Shown: piece after piece, positions 26,128 to 34,066 of the stretch | Layout of the letters: the number at the start of each line of letters is the position of its first letter | Numbering within the stretch: position 1 is the first letter of the stretch | NCBI GenBank assembly: GCA_000621405.1 | Contig: KK211271.1 | Coordinates: 124,001-188,000 of the forward strand | Origin: Lachnospiraceae bacterium AC3007 | GTDB lineage: Bacteria > Bacillota > Clostridia > Lachnospirales > Lachnospiraceae | DNA: 64,000 nt | Direction of reading: 5' to 3' | Notes under the pieces: model-generated | Database searches by the model: none | What the model was told of the DNA's origin: nothing | Seen by the model: only the letters and a program-made list of their open reading frames with translations | Made by a program: the position numbers and the translations under genes

Positions 26128-27395
26128 GGGAATACCACTCCTATGTTGTTCTGTTTTCTGTTCTTTTCTATCGCTTCCACGCTAAGCCCCTCTTTTTCCA
26201 GCTCTCTAATATATGCATCGATGACCGGAGCATTTTCATTCCCGTGGAGCAAAGATACGGAGAACCTGCCGTTTCCCGCAAATATCACCGTGCCGCTCTT
26301 ATTGGATACCGAATCCAATATAAAATCCTCAACGTATCTTTCGATCCCGGGCACATCAAGCTTTCCGACATAACTGACTAAAGCACTTGGCACCATGTCA
26401 GCTATCATGGAATTCTTTATATAAAACTGTATCTTTTCTTCAAGTGTCGGGAGCTTATCCATTTCTTTAAGCGTATCCCGCTCCTTTATGAGCAGTCTGT
26501 CTGTCGCTCCGGGATCCTTCTGCTCCTTTATCATGCTCCGTCCCTTGCTGCAAAGGTTTTCTGTATCAAGTACACTGTCCTCTCTTGATATTACAAAATG
26601 CAGGAACTTGGTGACGAGCGACATGCTCTCCGATATGCCGTATCTTTCGCTCACATCGCAGGCGATGCCCATGTTCATGTATTCAGGCACATCCTTAAGG
26701 CATCTGACGATAGCCCTGTAGTAGATAACTGCAAACCACACGGCAGGAGAAGTTTTGCAGGCCTTGACCCGCTCTATAACCGATCCTTCGTTCAGCGTGA
26801 TAGTCGTCCTGAAAAAGCCCTCCTCTCCCTCGCTCTTAAGGCAGCTCTCCAGCTCGGATGGCAGGATGGGCTTTACTTCGGGAGGAAATCCCTTCCAGAG
26901 TACCGGAGTATCATCCGGGATCTTATCGAAGGGCTGGATCAGCTCCTCTCCCGGTTCACAGGGATCATCCGGCTTCCTAACGCCCTCCCAGGCGGGCTCC
27001 GTACCGTAACGGTCCGTTACATACTGATACAATACGGTAAGACACCATCTCAAAAGCCCGCGTCCGCCGCCGAGATTGTGGAGCAGTGTGAAATAGATAA
27101 AGTCATCCTCATAGTCCACGCACAGCAGATGCCCGTTCATCTCATCGCTTCCGAAAGGAGGCATGGGGTATGATGTCTTCATGACAGGGACCGGGAGCGG
27201 ATTATCTTCCAGCACAAATGTGCCGTTATCTACCGCGATCTTTTTCTTAAGATAAGGATAACGCTGCATGGCGCGCTGCACCGCTCTTTGCAGGATATCA
27301 CCGTCCACGGCATCCTTCATCCTGAAGCGGTACCGCATGGACAGGGCCCCTACGACCTTCATCATGTATAAAAGCCTGGTATTATAATCGATCAT
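26124..27395 (-). CDS. Condensation-fold acyltransferase-like protein with altered active site
   Basis: 423 residues, a paralogue in fold of the next gene. The strand-loop that should hold HxxxDG reads FTLLHNLGGGRGLLRW, keeping the histidine but with glycine in place of the aspartate. The rest follows the condensation-like pattern (ALSMRYRFRMKDAVD at the start, WFAVIYYRAIVRCL in the middle, VPSALVSYVGKLDVPG near the end). It may be a structural or altered-activity partner of the intact protein. A strong AAAGGAG lies 8 bases before the ATG. The 32-base gap behind the ABC exporter genes holds no terminator. Confidence 0.7.
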   Translation of the reverse strand: MIDYNTRLLYMMKVVGALSMRYRFRMKDAVDGDILQRAVQRAMQRYPYLKKKIAVDNGTFVLEDNPLPVPVMKTSYPMPPFGSDEMNGHLLCVDYEDDFIYFTLLHNLGGGRGLLRWCLTVLYQYVTDRYGTEPAWEGVRKPDDPCEPGEELIQPFDKIPDDTPVLWKGFPPEVKPILPSELESCLKSEGEEGFFRTTITLNEGSVIERVKACKTSPAVWFAVIYYRAIVRCLKDVPEYMNMGIACDVSERYGISESMSLVTKFLHFVISREDSVLDTENLCSKGRSMIKEQKDPGATDRLLIKERDTLKEMDKLPTLEEKIQFYIKNSMIADMVPSALVSYVGKLDVPGIERYVEDFILDSVSNKSGTVIFAGNGRFSVSLLHGNENAPVIDAYIRELEKEGLSVEAIEKNRKQNNIGVVFP

Positions 27396-27427
27396 GTATG
27401 CTCCTTTTCTTCGCTCTTAATCCACTC

Positions 27428-29185
27428 TCAGGCTGTGCTCTTCTCATACAGCCTGCTGTATGCCCCGCCGAGCTTTATAAGCTCGTCATGTGTCCCTCGC
27501 TCTATGATCCTTCCGTGATCGAGGACCAGTATGCAGTCGCTGTTCATTACGGTCGACAGTCTGTGCGCTATCACAAAGGACGTCCTCCCCTTCATAAGGT
27601 TATCCATCCCCTCCTGTATGAGCCGCTCCGTCCTGGGATCCACGGAGCTTGTCGCTTCATCAAGGATAAGGATCGGAGTCGCGGCGGCAACGGCTCTTGC
27701 GATATTAAGAAGCTGCCTCTGACCTTCCGCCAGACTGTCTGCGTCATTTGTGAGCACGGTATCATAACCGTTCGGAAGCCTCGTTATAAAATCATGGGCA
27801 TTCGCCGTTTTGGCGGCCTCTATACATTCTTCATCCGAAATGCCGGGATTCCCGAAGCGGATATTGTCGTAAATCGTACCCGTGAACATATGGGTATCCT
27901 GCATGACGAGTCCTATCAGATGTCTTAGATCCCTCTTATCAATTTGGGCGACGGGCCTTGAATCTATCAGTATCTCGCCGCTTTCGATCTCATAGAAACG
28001 ATTCAGCAGATTGGTTATCGTGGTCTTTCCCGACCCGGTGCTGCCCACTATGGCTATCTTCTGCCCCGGTTCCGCAGCAAGGCTTACGTCATAAAGTATC
28101 TGTATGCCCGGCAGATAGCTGAAGTTCACGTTCTTCAGTTCTATCCTTCCCTCCGGCTTCTCGTCTCTCAAGGAGATCTCTCCGTCATAACTCTCCGGTT
28201 CCTCATCGATCATGGCGAAGATCCTCTCTGCCCCGGCAAGAGCCGTCACGATCGAATAGAGCTGCCCGGAAGCCAGGATCACCGGAACGTTCATGGTCTT
28301 TGCAAGGCTTAAGAAGGCGATCGTTTTTCCGATAGTCATTCCTCCCCATCCGTTTATCACAAAGACAGCGCACAAGACGGCAAACGGAAGATAGAATATA
28401 AGGCTCCCTGACTGCATGTTCATTGCAGTTATTATCCCCGTATACTTTATGGCTTCAAAGGCGCTCTTCCTGAGTTTCTCATTCTTCTCCTTAAACTCCC
28501 TGAGGCACTCTTCTTCCCTGCCGAATACCTTTACCACCTTCTGTCCGCTTATGATCTCCTCCGTAAAACCGTTGAGGCTTCCGAGATCCTCCTGCTGCTT
28601 TGTATAATATCCTCTGGCTGAAGTCAGTATCTTCATGCTGGCCCCGGTAACAACAGCCAGGAGCAAAAGAGCCAGCAGAGCCAGCGGGATGTTAAGTACC
28701 AGGAGCACGATGATTATCGCCACCGCCGTGAGTACGGCCGAAAAAAGATATGGTATGCCCTGACTCAGCATGAGCCTCATCGCATCTATATCGTTGGAAT
28801 AGATGCTCATTATCTCTCCTCTTGTATGAGTATCAAAATACTTCAGCGGAAGCCTCTCCATCTTCTCAAAGAGATCCTTCCTGAGACTGTACAGGATATC
28901 GTGCGACAGCCTTGCTGCCGTGCTTCCCTGGAGATAGGTCGCTCCCCCTCCCAGGACAAAGAGCACCAGCATACCGCCAAGCGCGGAAAGAAGGGCCTTG
29001 AAGCCTTCAGCTTTATCTTCCATGTCGATCAGAGGAGTGATGTATTTGTCCACGAGTTCGGACAGGAATGCATACACAAGCACCGATGTCAGAGACGAGA
29101 TCACGACACAGGATAAGAGGAGTATGAAGAGTCCTTTTCTGTGGGATGCTATGTATCTTATGAGTCTTTTAAGTGTATCCTTCAT
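27428..29185 (-). CDS. ABC exporter half-transporter (catalytic-Glu subunit)
   Basis: 585 residues: six membrane helices in an MsbA-type permease (1-315) and a C-terminal ATPase. Walker A VGSTGSGKTT, Q-loop VMQDTHMF, Walker B LILDEATSSVD with the catalytic glutamate, H-loop VIAHRLS. The signature is LAEGQ rather than LSGGQ. Paired with the next gene, this is the pattern of heterodimeric exporters in which one composite site (this Walker A/B with the partner's LSGGQ) is active and the other degenerate. ATG with AAAGGAG 8 bases before. Being in the operon it probably exports the operon's product or a lipid-linked form of it. Confidence 0.9.
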   Translation of the reverse strand: MKDTLKRLIRYIASHRKGLFILLLSCVVISSLTSVLVYAFLSELVDKYITPLIDMEDKAEGFKALLSALGGMLVLFVLGGGATYLQGSTAARLSHDILYSLRKDLFEKMERLPLKYFDTHTRGEIMSIYSNDIDAMRLMLSQGIPYLFSAVLTAVAIIIVLLVLNIPLALLALLLLAVVTGASMKILTSARGYYTKQQEDLGSLNGFTEEIISGQKVVKVFGREEECLREFKEKNEKLRKSAFEAIKYTGIITAMNMQSGSLIFYLPFAVLCAVFVINGWGGMTIGKTIAFLSLAKTMNVPVILASGQLYSIVTALAGAERIFAMIDEEPESYDGEISLRDEKPEGRIELKNVNFSYLPGIQILYDVSLAAEPGQKIAIVGSTGSGKTTITNLLNRFYEIESGEILIDSRPVAQIDKRDLRHLIGLVMQDTHMFTGTIYDNIRFGNPGISDEECIEAAKTANAHDFITRLPNGYDTVLTNDADSLAEGQRQLLNIARAVAAATPILILDEATSSVDPRTERLIQEGMDNLMKGRTSFVIAHRLSTVMNSDCILVLDHGRIIERGTHDELIKLGGAYSRLYEKSTA

Positions 29186-29195
29186 AGATGCTCCT

Positions 29196-30905
29196 TTAAG
29201 ATACTCCGCAGAGATCCCTGTATATCTCGTTTGTCTTTATCAGATCCTCGTGGGTGCCGAACCCGTTCACGCGTCCTTTGTCCATTACAAGTATCTTGTC
29301 CGCATCATGTATGGAGGCGACCCGCTGGGTGATAAGGATCTTCGTCACGTCGGGCATGTCGGTCTTAAGACTGTGCAGGATCCTTGCCTCGGTCTCGTTA
29401 TCCAAAGCAGAGAGTGCGTCATCAAGAATAAGTATCCCGGGCTTCCTGACAAGCGCCCTTGCAAGGCACAGTCTCTGTCTCTGGCCTCCCGAGAGATTGG
29501 ATCCGCCCTGCTCTATATATTCATCATACTTATTTTCCTTTTCCTCAATAAAGGTATCCGCGCACGCCATGGCGCAGGCTTTGCTGCACTCATCATATCC
29601 TGCGTCCTTCCTGCCCCAGCGCAGGTTATCCATGATCGTGCCTGAAAAGAGAACATTCTTCTGAAGGACTACGGCGATCCTGTCAGACAGAGCCGCCATG
29701 GAATACTCCCTTACATCCTTCCCGCCGACCTTCACGCTTCCTTCTGTGACATCATACAGACGGCTTATGAGATTAACGAGCGAACTCTTGGATGAACCTG
29801 TCGCTCCGACTATGCCTATCATCTCACCGGGAGCGAACTTAAGGCAGATATCATCCAGCACGTTAAGGCCTCCGCCCCTGCCGTAACGGAACGATACATG
29901 ATCGAACTCCACCGAATTATCCTGTATGGAAGCAACCGGCTCGTCGGCCTCCTTTATCGAAGGCTCTGTTATAAGCACTTCCCTAACTCTCGCAAAAGAG
30001 GCAAAGCTTGCCGAAACCTGCACAAAGCTCAATACAAGCGTCGAGATGTATGTCATGATCTGAAAAGCATAGTTGATGAAACCGGCCAGATCTCCCGTCG
30101 TCATATCACCCGCGCTTATATATCGTGCTCCGATCCAGCTGATGCCCACAAAGCAGAATTCAAGCGCTATCATCATCACGGGATTATTAAGAGCCTGGAG
30201 TTTTTCAACCTTTATAAAGCCCTGTCTGACGGATGCTGCCGGCTCATCAAAGCTTTCGCTCTCGTCCTTCTCCCTTACGAACGACTTCACGATCCTGATC
30301 CCCGTAACATTCTCCTGTATCCTGCCATTGAGCCTGTCGTACTCACCATAGACCTTTTGATATATAGGCACAGTGATCCTGATGATAAGGGAAAGAAAAA
30401 CGGTGATGATCAGCACTCCGATGAGCAGGATAAAACTAAGCCGTCTGTTAAGAGTGGTCGTAAGATACAGTGCATAGATCACGGCTACGGGAGTCCTGAA
30501 AAAGGAGGTCAGAACGGTCTGCGCAGTATTCTGAATATTTGTCACGTCAGTCATGGTCCGGGTTACGAGACTTGCAACCCCGAACCTGTCCAGATCTGCA
30601 AAAGAAAAGGACTGTATCTTCTCAAATACAGCCTCTCTCAGATTTGCCGCCAGCCCGCTGGAGGCTTTTGCCGATGTAAGATAGCCAAAAAATGCAAAGA
30701 TCAGCGTCCCGAGCGCCAGGACGAGCATGATCTTACCCCAGTAAAAGACCGCGTTCATATCGCCGGCCGATATGCCGTCGTCGATTATATGTGTCGTAAT
30801 AAGCGGTATCATCGTCTCAAGTATGCCGCTTATGATCATAAGTACCGGAGTCAGGATAAAGACATTCCTGTATTGTTTTATCTGATTAAAGACAGGGTTC
30901 TTCAA
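29196..30905 (-). CDS. ABC exporter half-transporter (degenerate-site subunit)
   Basis: 569 residues, six-helix permease plus ATPase. The signature LSGGQ is canonical, but Walker A is VGATGSSKSS (serine where glycine is usual) and Walker B ends ILILDDALSALD, with aspartate in place of the catalytic glutamate; the H-loop position reads LITQRVAS, with Gln for His. These changes fit the non-catalytic half of a heterodimer with the protein encoded next. The start is TTG, with GAGG 8 bases upstream inside the last codons of the response regulator gene and only 3 bases separating the two genes. Confidence 0.9.
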   Translation of the reverse strand: MKNPVFNQIKQYRNVFILTPVLMIISGILETMIPLITTHIIDDGISAGDMNAVFYWGKIMLVLALGTLIFAFFGYLTSAKASSGLAANLREAVFEKIQSFSFADLDRFGVASLVTRTMTDVTNIQNTAQTVLTSFFRTPVAVIYALYLTTTLNRRLSFILLIGVLIITVFLSLIIRITVPIYQKVYGEYDRLNGRIQENVTGIRIVKSFVREKDESESFDEPAASVRQGFIKVEKLQALNNPVMMIALEFCFVGISWIGARYISAGDMTTGDLAGFINYAFQIMTYISTLVLSFVQVSASFASFARVREVLITEPSIKEADEPVASIQDNSVEFDHVSFRYGRGGGLNVLDDICLKFAPGEMIGIVGATGSSKSSLVNLISRLYDVTEGSVKVGGKDVREYSMAALSDRIAVVLQKNVLFSGTIMDNLRWGRKDAGYDECSKACAMACADTFIEEKENKYDEYIEQGGSNLSGGQRQRLCLARALVRKPGILILDDALSALDNETEARILHSLKTDMPDVTKILITQRVASIHDADKILVMDKGRVNGFGTHEDLIKTNEIYRDLCGVS

Positions 30906-30908
30906 TGG

Positions 30909-31583
30909 TCAGGCCTCAAATTTATACCCCATCCCCCAGATAGTCTTAATGAGGTCGCCCTTGTCACCCATCTTGGCGCGGAGTTTCTTTACATGAGTGT
31001 CTATGGTACGGGCATCGCCAAAATAATCGTAGTTCCAGACATTATTGAGTATCTTCTCCCTGGAAAGAGCAAGCCCCGCATTCTCCATGAAGTATTGCAG
31101 AAGCTCAAATTCCTTGAAGGAAAGCTCGATCTCGCTGCCGTCTATCCTGCAGGAATGAGCGCCGGTGTCGAGCACTATGCCGCCGGCTTCAAGCTTTTTG
31201 CCGTCTCCCAGCGCGTTTGAGCGTCTCAGGATGGCATCCACGCGGGCCACAAGGATATTGGGCGAGAAAGGCTTTGAGATATACTCATCTGCTCCGAGAT
31301 CAAAGCCCTGCAGCTCATCCTTCTCTTCTCCCTTCGCGGTCAGCATGATCACAGGAGTCTTTGAATACTGTCTTATCTCCTTTAGAGCCGTATAACCGTC
31401 CATGACGGGCATCATGACATCAAGGATCACGAGTGAGATATCCTCCTGCTCGAAGAAGATGTCGACTGCCTCCTGTCCGTTTGAAGCCTCCACGACCTCA
31501 TAATCCTTCTTCTTCAGGAAGTCTCCGACGAGCTTCCTCATCCTTGCTTCATCGTCCGCTATCAGTACCTTGATCTTCTCCAT
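30909..31583 (-). CDS. OmpR/PhoB-family response regulator
   Basis: 224 residues. Receiver domain with acidic pocket D10-D11, phospho-acceptor D55 in VILDVMMPVMDG, and conserved KPFSPN; then a winged-helix DNA-binding domain (SFKEFELLQYFMEN, ARTIDTHVKKLRAKMG, IWGMGYKFEA). No histidine kinase is adjacent: upstream it overlaps by 35 bases a membrane protein gene, and downstream are the ABC exporter genes. It is the likely transcription factor for this operon, by position. The kinase at 1-1544 is 29 kb away and need not be its partner. Confidence 0.92.
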   Translation of the reverse strand: MEKIKVLIADDEARMRKLVGDFLKKKDYEVVEASNGQEAVDIFFEQEDISLVILDVMMPVMDGYTALKEIRQYSKTPVIMLTAKGEEKDELQGFDLGADEYISKPFSPNILVARVDAILRRSNALGDGKKLEAGGIVLDTGAHSCRIDGSEIELSFKEFELLQYFMENAGLALSREKILNNVWNYDYFGDARTIDTHVKKLRAKMGDKGDLIKTIWGMGYKFEA

Positions 31584-32292
31584 TATTAAGCGCTTCCTCT
31601 TTCTCTCTCAGTTCTTTCTCTCTTTGCGTAAGTGATTCCTCCCACTCCGCATACTGATTCTCTATTGCATTTTTGTAATTAAGTATATTGGGATTGTCCG
31701 AGCTCCTTGCGACGACGAACATCGCTATGACAAGACAGACACATATTATCGCAAAGGCCAGCGAGATGAAATACTTCTGCTTCAGCTTCTTATTCTCGGC
31801 CACGAGATCGGTCGTGACTCTGGGCCTGCTCTCGGCCCGGGCTTCATTTCTTGCCCTCTGGGTAAAGAGAGACCCTGTCTCTATCGGCCTGATGCGTGAA
31901 GGATCTATGCCCCCGGGACCGATGAGATATTCCCTGATCCTCATAAGGAAATCAACGCCTACCGGTGTCACAAAAAGGCCGTTCTCTATCATCTTATGGT
32001 ATATCGCGAGCACCTCTTCGGGGTTATCCATGTTCATGCGGCCTCTGATATATACCATCTTCTTGTATTCTTCTTCAGCCATGCGGGCATCTGCGAGCGC
32101 TGAAAATCTGAACCCCTGAAAAGTAAGGAGGTCCTCCTTCATATCGCCGGATCTCTCGCCCTCCGGCGCATTGACAGTATCCGACGCATGCTCTGCGCCG
32201 GACATGGTATTCACCGCGGAGGCTTCCGTTGCAGTCCCCGCCGAGGTGGAATTCTCCACCGCTACTTTTACGATCTTATCCGTATCTGCCAT
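31549..32292 (-). CDS. Single-pass membrane protein with C-terminal coiled coil, unknown family
   Basis: 247 residues; family not recognised. About 45 low-complexity residues (Ala/Thr/Glu-rich) lead into a folded segment (residues 55-140, with GRMNMDNPEEVLAIYHKM and GVDFLMRIREYLIG), a linker, one membrane helix (ISLAFAIICVCLVIAMFVV, about residues 177-195) and a charged coiled coil to the end. It overlaps the response regulator start by 35 bases, so the two are coupled, and it is the first gene after the promoter at 32383-32411. A role as membrane partner of the regulator is inferred from position only. The ribosome site is weak. Confidence 0.7.
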   Translation of the reverse strand: MADTDKIVKVAVENSTSAGTATEASAVNTMSGAEHASDTVNAPEGERSGDMKEDLLTFQGFRFSALADARMAEEEYKKMVYIRGRMNMDNPEEVLAIYHKMIENGLFVTPVGVDFLMRIREYLIGPGGIDPSRIRPIETGSLFTQRARNEARAESRPRVTTDLVAENKKLKQKYFISLAFAIICVCLVIAMFVVARSSDNPNILNYKNAIENQYAEWEESLTQREKELREKEEALNNGEDQGTDSGR

Positions 32293-32382
32293 GTATTGAT
32301 AATGATCTCTCCGCTTCTAAATGTAAGCGTCAGGTAAACAGCCCAGGCTGCTTGCGCCGGAACACGCTGATTTCTATGTAAA

Positions 32383-32411
32383 ATGTTAATGAAGCCGATA
32401 AGTCGTGTCAA
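32383..32411 (-). promoter_or_regulatory. Promoter of the long minus-strand operon
   Basis: On the minus strand a consensus TTGACA (32406-32411) is followed after 17 bases by TAACAT (32383-32388). It faces the coiled-coil membrane protein gene, leaving a leader of about 85 bases, and stands back to back with a plus-strand -10 box at 32436. Confidence 0.5.
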
Positions 32412-32435
32412 GTTTTTTTCTCTTTGTTTCTATGG

Positions 32436-32441
32436 TATACT
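32436..32441 (+). promoter_or_regulatory. -10 box of the phosphoribosyltransferase gene
   Basis: TATACT lies 36 bases before the ATG; the -35 region 17 bases upstream is only a T-run, so the promoter is weakly defined. AGGGGG precedes the start codon. Confidence 0.4.
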
Positions 32442-32476
32442 GTCACATATATTAGTTACTTTCAGGGGGTTTATCT

Positions 32477-33115
32477 ATGGATAATTACAAAAAGATCGAT
32501 TACAACAGAAATATAGACGTCGTGCTCCGTTACGTACCCGGACACTTCATCACACCCAAGTCCCATGTCAACTATTACATGGACTTAAGTGATATGAAAT
32601 CAAGACAGAGAGAGGCCAGGGCCACAGGTGAGGAGCTCGCCGAGATGTATCTTACGACCGATGTCGTGGATACTATCCTCTGCCTCAATAATATGGAAGT
32701 CGTCGGCGCTTATCTTGCAAATAAGCTTACAAAAGCGGGCGTGGTATCAGCCAATGCACATAAGACCATGTATATCACGACTCCCGAGTTCAATACCAAT
32801 TCCCAGATGATGTTCAGGGAAAACAACAAGCACATGATCCGTGATAAAAAGGTACTTGTGCTGATAGATACCGCATCGACAGGATCCACGGTCTCCAGCG
32901 CCGTAAGATCCGTAAAATACTACGGCGGCACAGTCATCGGAGTCGCTGCCATCTTCTCGCTCGCGACCCAGGTCGGCGATATCCCGATAAGATCGCTCTA
33001 TTCCGGAAGGGATCTGCCTGATTATGCGAGCTACCCTGCTGACAAGTGTCCTCTTTGCGACAAGAGCGTTCCCGTAGATGCGATCTGTAACGGCTACGGT
33101 TACTCACTGCTGTAA
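32477..33115 (+). CDS. Phosphoribosyltransferase (orotate-PRTase-like)
   Basis: 212 residues, cytoplasmic. The PRPP-binding loop is VLVLIDTASTGSTVSSAV, of the type I phosphoribosyltransferase fold, and the N-terminal part (HFITPKSHVNYYMDLSDMK) resembles orotate phosphoribosyltransferase-like proteins of Clostridia. The acidic pair normally at the loop start is reduced to one Asp, and the C-terminus has CPLCDKSVPVDA, two cysteines of an incomplete metal-like site. It is therefore not confidently pyrE; a nucleobase-salvage or regulatory role is possible. It is monocistronic or joined with the next gene (134-base gap without a clear terminator). Confidence 0.75.
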   Translation: MDNYKKIDYNRNIDVVLRYVPGHFITPKSHVNYYMDLSDMKSRQREARATGEELAEMYLTTDVVDTILCLNNMEVVGAYLANKLTKAGVVSANAHKTMYITTPEFNTNSQMMFRENNKHMIRDKKVLVLIDTASTGSTVSSAVRSVKYYGGTVIGVAAIFSLATQVGDIPIRSLYSGRDLPDYASYPADKCPLCDKSVPVDAICNGYGYSLL

Positions 33116-33249
33116 ATAAAAGATATATCCCTCAGTCAGGGGTTGAGAAAGAGAAGGATTCTGCCGATATACTAAATGATAGCATAGAGAGGCACGTTTT
33201 TTACTGTGCGTACACGGAAGTACTTCACTTAAGATAAGGAGATTAGGCT

Positions 33250-33984
33250 ATGTCATCACTTGATTTTTCTACATTTTTCGGTGCGGGAAGTTCCGCCACC
33301 AGGCCCGCTGCTCTGTCCGATATGCTCGGAGACTACGCCAGCATCAAGAACGGCAGCTACGGCAAGCTCCTCAAGGCATATTACAAAAAGCAGGAGACAG
33401 ACTATGCATCTTCCGATGAGGCAAAGGCCGAGGCATCAAAGTATACCAGGGTCAAGTCCTATGCTTCAGACCTGAAGAGCGCAGCATCAGAGCTCTCTGA
33501 TACGAGTCTCTATAACAAGGGCGACTTCACCGTGAACTACTCCGACGGGACCAAGGGACAGTCGGAATACAACATGGACAAGATCTACGAAAAGGCAAAG
33601 GATTTCGTGGACAACTACAACAAGGCCCTTAAAGGCGGAGCATCCGATGACAATTCAAAGATATCTTCAAGGACACTTTCTCTCGTGGAATTTACCTCGA
33701 AGAATTCTGCTCTCCTCTCTTCTATCGGCATCAACATCAGTTCCAAGGAAGGCGAGGAAGGACAGCTGTCCATAGATGAGGATAAGTTCAAGAAGGCCTC
33801 CGGGAATTCGATCAGATCTCTCTTCTCCGGATCAGGCTCGTATGCATCAGTTGTCGAGAACAAGGCAGGGATCATCGCATCCATGGCAGAGAGTCAGGTA
33901 TCGAAGATAAGCTCATATGATGCAAAAGGAACCTATAATTCAGGCTCCTCGCAGTTCTCGAATCTGTTTAATTCGGAAGTGTAA
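33250..33984 (+). CDS. FliD-like C-terminal-domain protein, function unknown
   Basis: 244 residues, Ser/Lys/Asp-rich, no signal peptide or membrane helix. Residues about 150-215 (SALLSSIGINISSKEGEEGQ, LSIDEDKFKKAS, IRSLFSG) match the pattern of the FliD (flagellar cap) C-terminal segment, but the protein is far shorter than FliD and no flagellar gene is in the window. AAGGAG is 9 bases before the ATG. It may be a lone member of a family widespread in Lachnospiraceae; function unknown. Confidence 0.7.
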   Translation: MSSLDFSTFFGAGSSATRPAALSDMLGDYASIKNGSYGKLLKAYYKKQETDYASSDEAKAEASKYTRVKSYASDLKSAASELSDTSLYNKGDFTVNYSDGTKGQSEYNMDKIYEKAKDFVDNYNKALKGGASDDNSKISSRTLSLVEFTSKNSALLSSIGINISSKEGEEGQLSIDEDKFKKASGNSIRSLFSGSGSYASVVENKAGIIASMAESQVSKISSYDAKGTYNSGSSQFSNLFNSEV

Positions 33985-33990
33985 ACTAAG

Positions 33991-34063
33991 GGACAAGACA
34001 GGGGGGACGGTTCTTTTGTCTGGCCGCATAGCCAGACAAAAGAACCGTCCCCCTGTCTTGTCC
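33991..34063. repeat. REP-like palindrome, family B (complete)
   Basis: Inverted repeat with arms of 34 and 33 bases (one G bulge) around a 6-base loop; core GGACGGTTCTTTTGTC. It fills the gap between two convergent genes, 7 bases after one stop and 3 bases before the other, and could end transcription from both sides as a hairpin. A related but diverged element is at 35482-35520. Confidence 0.85.
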
Positions 34064-34066
34064 TCT

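Noticed and set aside
29898-31220. 440-codon open frame on the plus strand
   Set aside because: It lies antisense to the ABC exporter and response regulator genes, which have full motifs; composition is that of a complement shadow and no ribosome site precedes it.
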